Assembly (NCBI GenBank): GCA_009379815.1
Contig: WHSY01000001.1
Span: 1,323-65,322 of the forward strand
From: Pseudonocardiaceae bacterium
Lineage (GTDB): Bacteria > Actinomycetota > Actinomycetes > Mycobacteriales > Pseudonocardiaceae
Length of the DNA: 64,000 nucleotides
Reading direction: 5' to 3'
Position 1 is the first letter of the stretch. The number at the start of each line of letters is the position of its first letter. Below, piece by piece: positions 16,206-24,518 of the stretch. A program made the translations under genes and the position numbers. The notes under the pieces are model-generated. The model was not told the DNA's origin. It made no database searches and worked only from the letters and a program-made list of their open reading frames with translations.

Positions 16206-16227
16206 ATAGACACTACGTGTATATAAT
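16206..16227 (+). promoter_or_regulatory. Candidate TetR operator overlapping the BVMO promoter
   Basis: ATAGACAC-TAC-GTGTATAT (16206-16224) is an inverted repeat with 7 of 8 positions matching. TATAAT at 16222-16227 is a good -10 hexamer; no strong -35 is seen. A related half-site, CTATACACG (16124-16132), lies just before the TetR start. The arrangement suggests autoregulation and repression of the divergent gene. Confidence 0.45.
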
Positions 16228-16314
16228 TAACATGATGTCTAGCCATGGCCGCTGACGTCACGGGCGCGTGCGCGCGCGCTGGCGCGCCTTGGGCGGTCGA
16301 ACGGAAGGAGAGTC

Positions 16315-18276
16315 ATGGTTGGTGACGGGACGGGTGGTCCGTCGGAGCAGAGGCACGTCGGGACACCGGGAGTCGAGAGCTTGGCCGACGGCCAGCTCGA
16401 GCAGGCTCTTCGGGGAGCGCACATGCCGACCTTGCTTATGGTGCTAATGCACCTGACCGGCGACAAGAGCTGGTTGTCCGAGCGGTACCGGCCGGCGCGG
16501 CCCCGCGGTGGTAGGGACCCCGACGACGGTGGTCTGCCCGAGGAGGTGCAGGAGGAGATCCGCGACGAAGCCGCTGTAACCGTCCGTCGGTGGCGGGACG
16601 GGCTTATTGAGCCGATGATCCCGTCACAAGAGGAGCTCTACGAGATGATGAGCTTCTCCATCGGCGCCGATATCGACCCGGAGACCGTGCCGATGGTCGC
16701 CGAGGAGATCGGCCTGGCCGATCGCGATGAGGGTTGGGCACTGTCGCGGGTGGCCGCTGGCCGAACAGGCATGCGCGTGGTCATCGTGGGCGCGGGGATG
16801 TCAGGCCTGTGTATGGCGGCTAAGCTTGAGAAGGTGCGTATCCCCTACGTGATCATCGAGCGGAACGCAGCCGTCGGCGGTACGTGGACGGACAACAAGT
16901 ACCCGGGCGTTGGCGTCGACACCCCCTGCACCCTGTACCAGTTGTCCTTCGAGCGCTACGCAGAGTGGTCGGAATATTACTCTAAGCGCCCGGAAATCCA
17001 GGCATACTTCGAGCGAGTCGCGGACACATACTGCATCCGTGACAAGATCCGTTTTCGAACCGAGGTCGTCAGCGCGGTCTGGGACGAGAGCCGGAGGATC
17101 TGGGAAGTCGAAGTCGCAGACGCCAGCGGTGGGCGCGAGATCCTCGACGCCAACGTGGTCGTCACCTCGGTGGGTACGCTGAACCAACCGAAGGTCCCTG
17201 ACATCGCTGGCGCTGATTCGTTCGCAGGACCCGCGATGCACACGGCGGCATGGGACACCGAGGTAGAGTATGCTGGCAAGCGTGTCGCGGTCATAGGGAC
17301 CGGGGCCAGCGCGATGCAGCTCGTGCCGGCGATGGCGGGAGTGGCCGAGAAGGTCACCGTTTTTCAGCGCTCGCCGCAGTGGGCGGTGCCGAACCCGGAC
17401 TACAAGCGAGCCGTCAGCAACGAGACAAAGTGGCTGCTGGCGCACCTGCCGTTCTACTCCGGCTGGTACCGCTACCGGCAGTTTTGGATGTGGAACGACA
17501 ACATCTACCCGACGCTGCAGATCGACCCCGACTGGCCGCACCAGGACCGGTCCATCAACCAGGCCAACGAAGCACAGCGCACGTTCCTCACTAAGCACAT
17601 CGAATCGAAGCTCACGGGTCGGCCCGACCTACTGAAGAAGTGCCTGCCCACCTATCCCCCGTATGGCAAGCGGATGCTGATGGACAACGACTGGTTCGAA
17701 ACCATGCGACGTGACGACGTCGAACTTGTCACGGAGAAAGTCGCTACCATCACGCAAGACGGCATCTCGACCGTCGATGGGATCGAGTATCCGGTCGACA
17801 TCATCGCATACGCCACAGGTTTCCATGCGCACCGGATGCTGTACCCGATGGACATCCGTGGCCGGGGTGAGACGGGGCTGCGTGATGTGTGGGGCGACGA
17901 GGATGCGCGGGCCTACCTGGGTATCTCTGCGCCGGAGTTCCCCAATTTGTTCTTCATTTACGGTCCGCAAACCAATCTCGGGCACGGTGGCAGCATCGTG
18001 TTCCACACTGAGCTACAGGTCCGCTACGTGATGAGCATGCTGCGCAAAATGCTCGACCGCGACATCACGAGCGTCGAGGTTCGTGGCGACGTCCACGACG
18101 ACTACATCGAGCGCCTGGACGCCACGCACGAGCGCATGATCTGGACACATCGCGGGGTGGACAGCTGGTATCAAAACACGAAGGGCCAGGTCAACCTGTC
18201 TCCGTGGCGCCTCGTCGACTACTGGAAGATGACCCGCGAACCCGACCTCACTGAATTCACGATCACGCACGACTGA
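16315..18276 (+). CDS. Flavin-containing monooxygenase, Baeyer-Villiger type with N-terminal extension
   Basis: 653 aa. FAD-binding Rossmann motif VIVGAGMSG (159-164 glycines), the BVMO fingerprint FAGPAMHTAAWD (303-314, pattern FxGxxxHxxxW) and NADPH-binding VIGTGASAMQ (328-333). The roughly 150-residue extension before the first Rossmann fold resembles the 4-hydroxyacetophenone-monooxygenase subgroup of long BVMOs. Reaction: NADPH- and O2-dependent insertion of oxygen next to a ketone, giving an ester or lactone. The ATG at 16315 follows a GGAAGGAG-like site. Divergent TetR gene upstream. The block is enclosed by two IS701 halves, suggesting separate acquisition. Esterase 23413 and ligase 24519 could process the product; the actual substrate is unknown. 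Confidence 0.9.
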   Translation: MVGDGTGGPSEQRHVGTPGVESLADGQLEQALRGAHMPTLLMVLMHLTGDKSWLSERYRPARPRGGRDPDDGGLPEEVQEEIRDEAAVTVRRWRDGLIEPMIPSQEELYEMMSFSIGADIDPETVPMVAEEIGLADRDEGWALSRVAAGRTGMRVVIVGAGMSGLCMAAKLEKVRIPYVIIERNAAVGGTWTDNKYPGVGVDTPCTLYQLSFERYAEWSEYYSKRPEIQAYFERVADTYCIRDKIRFRTEVVSAVWDESRRIWEVEVADASGGREILDANVVVTSVGTLNQPKVPDIAGADSFAGPAMHTAAWDTEVEYAGKRVAVIGTGASAMQLVPAMAGVAEKVTVFQRSPQWAVPNPDYKRAVSNETKWLLAHLPFYSGWYRYRQFWMWNDNIYPTLQIDPDWPHQDRSINQANEAQRTFLTKHIESKLTGRPDLLKKCLPTYPPYGKRMLMDNDWFETMRRDDVELVTEKVATITQDGISTVDGIEYPVDIIAYATGFHAHRMLYPMDIRGRGETGLRDVWGDEDARAYLGISAPEFPNLFFIYGPQTNLGHGGSIVFHTELQVRYVMSMLRKMLDRDITSVEVRGDVHDDYIERLDATHERMIWTHRGVDSWYQNTKGQVNLSPWRLVDYWKMTREPDLTEFTITHD

Positions 18277-18312
18277 CGACCCCGCGGCCGAGCAGCGAGG
18301 ACGTCCCGGGTT

Positions 18313-18565
18313 CCGTGGCACTTACGACACACCGACCCGGCGGACCTGCCCGCCGAGGTCAGCACCTACGCGATGCGCGACCTGGACGGGCGGCAGCGCA
18401 AGGCCGCCGTCCACGGCGCACATGTGGGCGCCTACGCCGCGGCGGTGCTCGAGCACCCGCTGCCTTGGACCAAGATGCGCAGGTCTATCGGCTGCTCGGG
18501 CTGGTCCGCCGGCACGGCGCCGTCCGGGTCGAGGAGGCCTGCCGGCGCGCCCTGCACGCTGAAGC
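18313..18565 (+). pseudogene. istA: IS21 transposase IstA, C-terminal fragment with frameshift
   Basis: Reads DPADLPAEVSTYAMRDLDG, HVGAYAAAVLEHPLPWTKM, then, after a one-base frameshift at about 18483, QVYRLLGLVRRHGAVRVEEACRRALHAEAV. This is the C-terminal end of an IS21 IstA. The catalytic part is absent. It is cut on the right by the reversed IS110 fragment at about 18566. Confidence 0.7.
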
Positions 18566-19592
18566 GGTCGGTGCAGTGGGTCGGCGAGGCGACGGTTGCG
18601 GACCCAGCGAGCGGTCACGGTCTTTTTCTTGCCCGAGGCGCGGGTGATCAGGCTGTTGCCCGCGTAGTTCTTACGCGCCCGGGCGTCGGCGTAACGGTGT
18701 GGGTCATCGCCGAACTCGCCGAGTACCCGGGCGCCGAGGATCTCACCGAGGCCCGGTTGGCTGCGATAGATCTCAGCGTCCAGGTGCTGGCCAAAATGGG
18801 TCTCCACCTGCTCCTGCAGAGCAGCGATCTCGGCGTTGAGAGTTCGGATCACCGCGGCCGTGGCGCGCACGGTCGCGGCGTGGGCGGCCGCGAGCTGGGG
18901 TGGCTGAGTCAGCTGCTCGGAGCGCAGCGCGGCCTGAATCCGCTCGGCTTTGGACACCACGTCGTGGCGGCGGGCCCGGCGCAGCGCCCCGACGATGCGG
19001 GAGCGGGACAGCCGCGCCGCGCTCTGCGGGTCCGGAGCCGCGCCGAGCAGCTCGAGCGCATCGGCGCCGGCCAGGTCGTCGAAGGCCTCCAGCGCGGCGG
19101 GGAAGTACTCCCGCAGTGCCGAGCGCAACCGCAGCAGCAGCCCGCTGCTTGCCGATCCCAGATCAAGTTCTGGTGCGCGAGCGCGACGACCTTGATGCCT
19201 TCGACCAGCGCCGAGCCCCCGGCCACCGCCCACAGCTGGTGCGCGTCCGTGCGCACCATGTCGGCCAGCACGTGCGCATCCCCGACGTCACTTTTCGCCC
19301 CCGCCGTGCCGTGCCGCTCGCGGTATCGGGACACCTGCCTCGGGTTGACCGCGTACACGGTGTATCCCGCGGCGACCAGCGCCACCACCCACGACCCGCG
19401 GTCGGTCTCGATCCCCACCAGCACCTGCTCGGGAGCGAGGTCCTCCCCAGCGAACCTACCGATCAGCTTGTGCAGCCGGGCGATCCCCAGCACACCCTCG
19501 GGCAACCGGGCTTTGCCGACCCGGCGACCGGTCTCGTCCTGCACTTCCACATCGTGGTGATCTTCCGCTCAGTCATCGCCGACGAACAGCAC
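18566..19592 (-). pseudogene. IS110-family transposase with nonsense and frameshift mutations
   Basis: Read leftward from a GTG at 19592: VLFVGDD, a TGA where Trp is expected (19573-19575), then AEDHHDVEVQDETGRRV, LVGIETDRGSWVVALVAAG, GAKSDVGDAHVLADMVRTD (DEDD domain). After a frameshift near 19170 it continues as LRSALREYFPAAL, then QPGLGEILGARVLGEFG, KNYAGNSLITRASGKKKTV and VRNRRLADPLH. The C-terminal end after RLADPLH is missing. It is inserted into or fused with the istA fragment. Inactive. Confidence 0.82.
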
Positions 19593-19779
19593 CCAGCCTC
19601 CCGCCTGTTCGAACCTCCATCGGTCGGCAGCCTGCGGGAGATCACCAGCGGCCTAATGGGCCAGTGCTCACGCCGAGGTCAGCGGGCCACGTCATCCCAT
19701 CAGTGGTTACCTCTCCCGACTACCGGCGGGAACACGGTCTTGAGCTAGGACTCACCATCTCCCGGCCGCGCCCCTCCCC

Positions 19780-20400
19780 GCACGGGCGGGCGTTGATCGA
19801 CCGCCGGCCGTATCTGCCGGCTAAGACGTGGTGCGCAGACGGTGCCCGGTGCGCCGCCGTCGGGATTCCCGCCGACGTCGAGTTCGCGACCAAGCCTGCG
19901 CTGGCCGCAGAGATGGTCGACGCCGCGCTCGACGCGGCCGTCCCGGCCTCGTTGGCCGCCGCCGATGAGGTTTACGGCGCCAAGACCGTCTTACGGGCCG
20001 GGCCGCGCGCCCGCGGGGTGGGCTACGTGCTGGCGGTGGCGTGCAACCAGCACGTGGTCACCAGCCCCGAACGGGTCCGGATGGATGTCCACACCGGCGA
20101 GCTGCCCCGCCACGCCTGGCAGCGCCGCTCCGCTGGGGACGGCTCGAAGGGCCCCGCGACTACGACGGGGCCTGGGTCGGGATCAACCGGGCCAGGCGTG
20201 CGACGAGGACGACCGGTGGCTGCCGATCCGCCGCCACCGGCACACCGGTGAACTGGCCTACTACATGTGCTGGGCGCCCATCCCGCTCCGCTACACCGCC
20301 TGATCTGCGTCACCGGCACCAGGTGAGCCGTGGAGGAAACGTTCCAAGCCAGCAAAGGCCAGGTCGGGCCCCAGACCGTTCGCCCAAGCGGGAACGGTCT
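19780..20400 (+). pseudogene. IS701-family transposase, C-terminal half, decayed
   Basis: GRALIDRRPYLPAKTWCADGARC, then GIPADVEFATKPALAAEMV, ASLAAADEVYGAKTVLRAG, RGVGYVLAVACNQHVVT and LPRHAWQRRSAG, then in other frames HTGELAYYMCW and VEETFQASKGQVG. These are the ordered second-half motifs of an IS701 transposase. The text begins close to where the N-terminal half at 15084-15450 leaves off, in the same orientation. Several frameshifts; end lost. Confidence 0.75.
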
Positions 20401-20853
20401 CGGAGAACACCCGGCTGGGCAAGGAGAACGAGCGGCCGGCCGCCGAGCAAGGCCCGCCAGGTGATCGACGTGCAGAGGGAGCCCCCTCTCCGCGCTGCTG
20501 GACCAGCACGCCACCGGCAGCAGCGACGACCGGACCAGCGGTGGCGAGCCACGATAACCGGGCCCGACACCACCACGGCCGGCATCACCAGCACCGAAGG
20601 AGACGATGGACGCGGCGATCGCGGTCGCGGTGGACGAACGGGCGCCGGGGGTGGGTGCAACCCCGCGGGTAGCCTCGCGCACTGTCAGCCGGCGAGTGTG
20701 GAGGCGCCGCCTCGATAGCATTGCTCAACACATCGATGATAAGCTGATCCATGTGCTCAGCGTAAAGGTAATATGTTGACTCCTACATCAATATGATCAT
20801 TTATCAGGGTTGTGCGGGCCACATGCCCGCGCACAGACGAGAGGAGTGTCTCG
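20401..20853. other. Non-coding stretch with a candidate promoter
   Basis: Scrambled GC-rich sequence to about 20700, then an AT-rich stretch (20715-20810). TTGACT (20776-20781) with TTTATC 18 nt later (20800-20805) is a possible promoter for the LLM gene at 20854, whose ribosome binding site is GAGGAG (20841-20846). No gene seen. Confidence 0.35.
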
Positions 20854-21837
20854 ATGGAGATCTCTTGCTCCTTCCCGCCGTCACCACAGACGCCCGATCA
20901 CATCGTGCTCGCCGAGCAGTTGGGCTATGAGCGCGCTTGGGTGTACGACTCACCGGTGACGGCCCTCGACTCCTTGGCGACCCTGGCGCTCGCGGCGTAC
21001 CGCACGGACCGGATCGGGCTCGCGACGGGCGTCCTGGTGCCCTCGCTGCGCCACCCAGTGTCTGCGGCGTCGGCCATCGCGACTGTCGAGCAGCTTGCTC
21101 CCGGCCGCGTCGTTGTCGGGATCGGCGCCGGGGGAAGCTCTCGGTGGCCACTCGGCGAGCGCGCCATGCGTTGGAGCGATGTCGAGACATACGCAGTGGC
21201 GCTGCGCGGACTGCTGTGCGGTGAGAAGGTCGAATGGCAGGGTAAGGTACTCGCGATGTGCCACCCGGCCGGTTTCGCCCCCGCCCGCCCTATAACCGTC
21301 CCGATCGTCATTGGTGCCGAGGGCCCGAAGGGTTTCGCGGTGGCGAGTCGGGTAGCTGATGGTGTCGCAACCTTCGTCTCGACTGCGCCCAAGGAGTTCG
21401 ATTGGATCGTTCGGGTCGTGTTCGGCACGGTGCTGGAGGAGGGTGAGCCTCCGACCTCGGAGCGCGTCTACGAGGTCGCCGGTCCTGCTGCCGCGTTGGC
21501 TTATCACGCGGGCTACGAGTGGTACGGTGCGGCGGGGGTCAAGAAGCTTCCTGGCGGCGAGGCGTGGTTGGACGCCGTCGAGCAGGTGCCAGAGCGGGAG
21601 CGTCATCTTGCGATTCATGCTGGGCATGCGGTCGTAGTAAACGACATAGACCGCACCGTCATGCCATCCGAAATGGTTGGTGGGGCTACCTTCACAGGTA
21701 CTCCGGAGGAACTGCGGAAGCGTATCGTTGCGCTGGAAGCCGACGGTGTCACCGAACTCAATTACCAGCCGAACGGGGCCGATATCCCTCGCGAGCTTGA
21801 GGCCTTCGCTGAGGTGGCGTCATGCGCCCACGTCTGA
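20854..21837 (+). CDS. LLM-class flavin- or F420-dependent oxidoreductase
   Basis: 327 aa, luciferase-like TIM barrel. The opening MEISCSFPPSP, then LAEQLGYERAWVYDSP and TGVLVPSLRHPVSAASAIATVEQLAPGRVVVGIGAG (about residues 60-105), resembles actinobacterial F420-dependent LLM proteins more than the alkanal-type at 7457. TFTGTPEELRKRIVALEADGVTEL closes the barrel. Monocistronic, with its own AT-rich promoter region and a good ribosome binding site. A role in oxidising or reducing the compound processed here is inferred from location. The two LLM genes are too divergent to be a recent duplication. Confidence 0.83.
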   Translation: MEISCSFPPSPQTPDHIVLAEQLGYERAWVYDSPVTALDSLATLALAAYRTDRIGLATGVLVPSLRHPVSAASAIATVEQLAPGRVVVGIGAGGSSRWPLGERAMRWSDVETYAVALRGLLCGEKVEWQGKVLAMCHPAGFAPARPITVPIVIGAEGPKGFAVASRVADGVATFVSTAPKEFDWIVRVVFGTVLEEGEPPTSERVYEVAGPAAALAYHAGYEWYGAAGVKKLPGGEAWLDAVEQVPERERHLAIHAGHAVVVNDIDRTVMPSEMVGGATFTGTPEELRKRIVALEADGVTELNYQPNGADIPRELEAFAEVASCAHV

Positions 21838-22060
21838 CGCCATCCGCGCCGATCGTCGGACAGACGCGCAGTGGTTACGACGGCACGGAATCACCGGATG
21901 CGCCGCGCCTCACCTGCCACCATGGTCGTTTGCAGCAGGAAGTGCAGTAGCGAGTTGAAAATGCGGGGACATGCTGGTCCATCGTCCGGGCGCCGCGCCC
22001 GTGCCACGCGGTGGCGGGCGGCGAGCACAAAGCGAGCGGGTGCGGGCGACCGGCTGCTCC

Positions 22061-23113
22061 TCACCGATCCGGATCAAGGAGGATCTTGCTGACTCCGTCC
22101 TCCCGCGCGGCGAACATCTTGTAGGCCTCGGCCCCGTCGGACAGTGGCAGGCGGTGGGAAATCACGGCCTCCGGCCTGAGCCGCCCAGCGGTGGTCAGCG
22201 CCAGCAGGGTCGGTAACTCGTACTGGACCGAGCAGAGCCCGATGGCGAACTCGAGTTCTTTGACCTGGGCGACCTGCATGTGCATGGGAAAGGCCCGGTT
22301 GTGGCTCACACCAACCACGCTCACTCGCCCGCCGAGACGCACCGCCTTAAGCGCGAGCTCGATGGTCGCGTCCGTGCCGACGGCCTCGATCGCGACCTCG
22401 GGCCCTCGCCCTCCCGTCGCGGCCCGCAGGGCTGCTTTGACGTCATCGCCCTCGATCGGTTCGGCGCCGAGCTCGACTGACCGCTCCCGCCGTTCCGGTA
22501 GGAGGTCGACGGCAAGGACCCTCGCTGCGCCCATGATCAGCGCGGACTGGACAGCCATCAGACCGACGGGACCGAGTCCGATCACCGCGACAGTATCCCC
22601 GTACGCGATCCGGGCGCGCCGGGCGCCATACCAGGCGGTGGGCGCGTTGTCGGCGAGCAGGATGCCCGCGGCGTCGGACACCTCGAAGGGCAGCGGGACG
22701 AGGTTGGTCTCGGCATGCGGCACCGCCACCATCCCGGCCTGGCTCCCGGGCAGCCCGGCGTGCAGCCCGTAGCACGAGTTCAACCAGTTCGAGTTGTTGT
22801 GGCATCGCGCCACCCGCCCTGCCCGGCACGGTCGGCATAGCGAGCAGCCCACCGATCCGGGTACGAGCACGCGCATTCCCGGCGTGATGTTTGTGACGCG
22901 TTCCCCGACGGCCATGACCTCGCCGACGGCCTCGTGCCCCAGGCAGAACCCGGTGTCATCGCTGAACCCGTGGCCTTCGTAGATGTGCAAATCGCTGCCG
23001 CAGATACCCGCAGTGCTCACCCGGACCACAGCACCGAACTCGTCCCGGAGCACAGGATCTGCGACGTCGACAACCGCAACATTGTACGGGCCTCGGTAGA
23101 TCAGTCCTCTCAC
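22061..23113 (-). CDS. Zinc-dependent alcohol dehydrogenase (MDR superfamily)
   Basis: 350 aa. Catalytic-zinc ligands in TAGICGSDLHIYEGHG and GHEAVGEVMAVGERV (about residues 37-70); four structural-zinc Cys spaced as CSLCRPCRAGRVARC (about 91-105); Rossmann turn VIGLGPVGLMAVQ (about 175-187). It therefore has both zinc sites of the classical ADH/threonine-dehydrogenase type. Oxidises a secondary or primary alcohol with NAD(P)+. Transcribed divergently from the esterase at 23413. In the proposed pathway it would supply the ketone for the BVMO. Confidence 0.9.
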   Translation of the reverse strand: MRGLIYRGPYNVAVVDVADPVLRDEFGAVVRVSTAGICGSDLHIYEGHGFSDDTGFCLGHEAVGEVMAVGERVTNITPGMRVLVPGSVGCSLCRPCRAGRVARCHNNSNWLNSCYGLHAGLPGSQAGMVAVPHAETNLVPLPFEVSDAAGILLADNAPTAWYGARRARIAYGDTVAVIGLGPVGLMAVQSALIMGAARVLAVDLLPERRERSVELGAEPIEGDDVKAALRAATGGRGPEVAIEAVGTDATIELALKAVRLGGRVSVVGVSHNRAFPMHMQVAQVKELEFAIGLCSVQYELPTLLALTTAGRLRPEAVISHRLPLSDGAEAYKMFAAREDGVSKILLDPDR

Positions 23114-23272
23114 TGGACACCGCCTGCCGTCGACATGCGCGCAGGATCCATGACGATCTCCTCAACTGGTCGGCGGGGACGCGGCAGGCCAGCCGCGCGC
23201 GCGGCGATCGAATCGTCCTCGACGTTGCAGGCTCTGGTGAACGAACGACCGCTACGGCACCCTAGCAGCCGA

Positions 23273-23302
23273 TTGACGCCTATACCAGTATGTGGATAGG
23301 CT
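23273..23302 (+). promoter_or_regulatory. Candidate promoter for the esterase-ligase-SDR genes
   Basis: TTGACG (23273-23278), 18-nt spacer, TAGGCT (23297-23302): a reasonable actinobacterial housekeeping-type promoter about 110 nt before the ATG at 23413. It lies in the divergent gap to the Zn-alcohol dehydrogenase. Confidence 0.4.
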
Positions 23303-23412
23303 GTCCCTGCAACCGACAGCGTGTTGACTTAGTACAGGGATACGCGGTCCGACAATCCGCTAGCGGGCGGGCGTAGGCCGCTGAGCTGGCACGCGAACTT
23401 GAGAGGAGTGGC

Positions 23413-24321
23413 ATGGCTAGTACTGAGTCTCAGGCTCTCTCCGATATGTACAGCAACTGGGTGAGCCGCATGGCGGCCAATCCCGACATGGATCTGGACA
23501 CTATGCGGGATCTGTTCGACGGCTGGCACCGGGTGACCAGGGAGCCGGGGGCCGTGAGCTACGCGCACGTGGACGCGGGGGGAGTACCGGCTCTGTGGGC
23601 CATCCCCGAGGGTGCGGTCGACGACCGGGTGTTGCTCTTTTCTCACGGGGGTGGGTACGTCGGTGGATCGTCCGCCAGCCACCGCAAGGTCGCCGGGCAT
23701 CTCGCCAAGGCCGCCGGCGTGCGCGCGCTGGTCTATGATTACCGCCGCGTGCCCGAGAGCCCGCACCCCGGACCCCTCGAGGACGCCCGCCGGGTGTTCG
23801 ACTGGCTGGTGGCACAGGGTTTTTCAGCCGGCGGTATCGCGACGGTGGGCGACTCGGCGGGGGGCGCGCTGTCCATCTCGCTGCCGCTGAGCCTGCGTGA
23901 CGCCGGGACCGCCCTGCCGAGTGCGATCGTGGCACTGTCGCCATTTCTCGACCTGCAGGCAACGGGCGCGACGTTGGAGACCAACGCCGAGGTCGACAAG
24001 CTGGCGAGCAAGCCGATGATCGAACAGATGGCTGGTCTCTTCCTCGGGACGGAGGGTTCGCCGACCGACCCACTCGCCGCGCCCCTGCACGCCAACCCAG
24101 CTGGCCTGCCACCGGTCTACATCTCGGTGGGCGGCGCGGAGGTGCTCCTCGACGACTCACAGCGGTTCGCAAAGAAGGCGGAGGCGGCCGGCGTGGACGT
24201 CACGCTCGAGGTGGTGCCGGAAATGCAGCACGTGTTCCACTTCCTTGCCGGTCATGCGCCGGAGGCCGACCAGTCGGTCCGCAATATAGGCTCCTGGCTT
24301 CGCAAGCACCTGCTCCTTTGA
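23413..24321 (+). CDS. Alpha/beta-hydrolase esterase, hormone-sensitive-lipase (HSL) family
   Basis: 302 aa. Oxyanion-hole motif HGGG (78-81), nucleophile elbow GDSAGG with Ser148, acid residue in the SVGGAEVLLDDS region (about 240) and catalytic His in MQHVFHF (about 275). This is the HSL/BAH family of carboxylesterases. GAGAGGAG precedes the ATG. It would hydrolyse an ester or lactone, matching the expected BVMO product. The acyl-CoA ligase starts about 200 nt downstream on the same strand. Confidence 0.9.
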   Translation: MASTESQALSDMYSNWVSRMAANPDMDLDTMRDLFDGWHRVTREPGAVSYAHVDAGGVPALWAIPEGAVDDRVLLFSHGGGYVGGSSASHRKVAGHLAKAAGVRALVYDYRRVPESPHPGPLEDARRVFDWLVAQGFSAGGIATVGDSAGGALSISLPLSLRDAGTALPSAIVALSPFLDLQATGATLETNAEVDKLASKPMIEQMAGLFLGTEGSPTDPLAAPLHANPAGLPPVYISVGGAEVLLDDSQRFAKKAEAAGVDVTLEVVPEMQHVFHFLAGHAPEADQSVRNIGSWLRKHLLL

Positions 24322-24453
24322 CCGCTGGATCCCCAACTCCCGCCGCGATCGTGCGTGCGCCGCGGCTCTCGATAGTGATGGCGAACCGGATCCATTCTCA
24401 GCGGAGGCACCCTGACCGCCGCGCGCTGCGGGTCCTGACCCGGTGGGGCCGGT

Positions 24454-24504
24454 GCGTCGGCGGCATGCGTCGGCGGCATGCGTCGGCGGCATGCGTCGGC
24501 GGCA
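24454..24504 (+). repeat. 13-bp tandem repeat upstream of the acyl-CoA ligase
   Basis: About 3.9 perfect copies of GCGTCGGCGGCAT (24454-24466, 24467-24479, 24480-24492, 24493-24504) just before the ribosome binding site of the gene at 24519. A 13-bp unit does not keep a reading frame, so this is probably untranslated leader. Confidence 0.9.
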
Positions 24505-24518
24505 GAGAGAAGGAACAG

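Noticed and set aside
24454-24504. Tandem repeats considered as a CRISPR array
   Set aside because: Units are 13 bp, contiguous and without spacers; no cas genes nearby.
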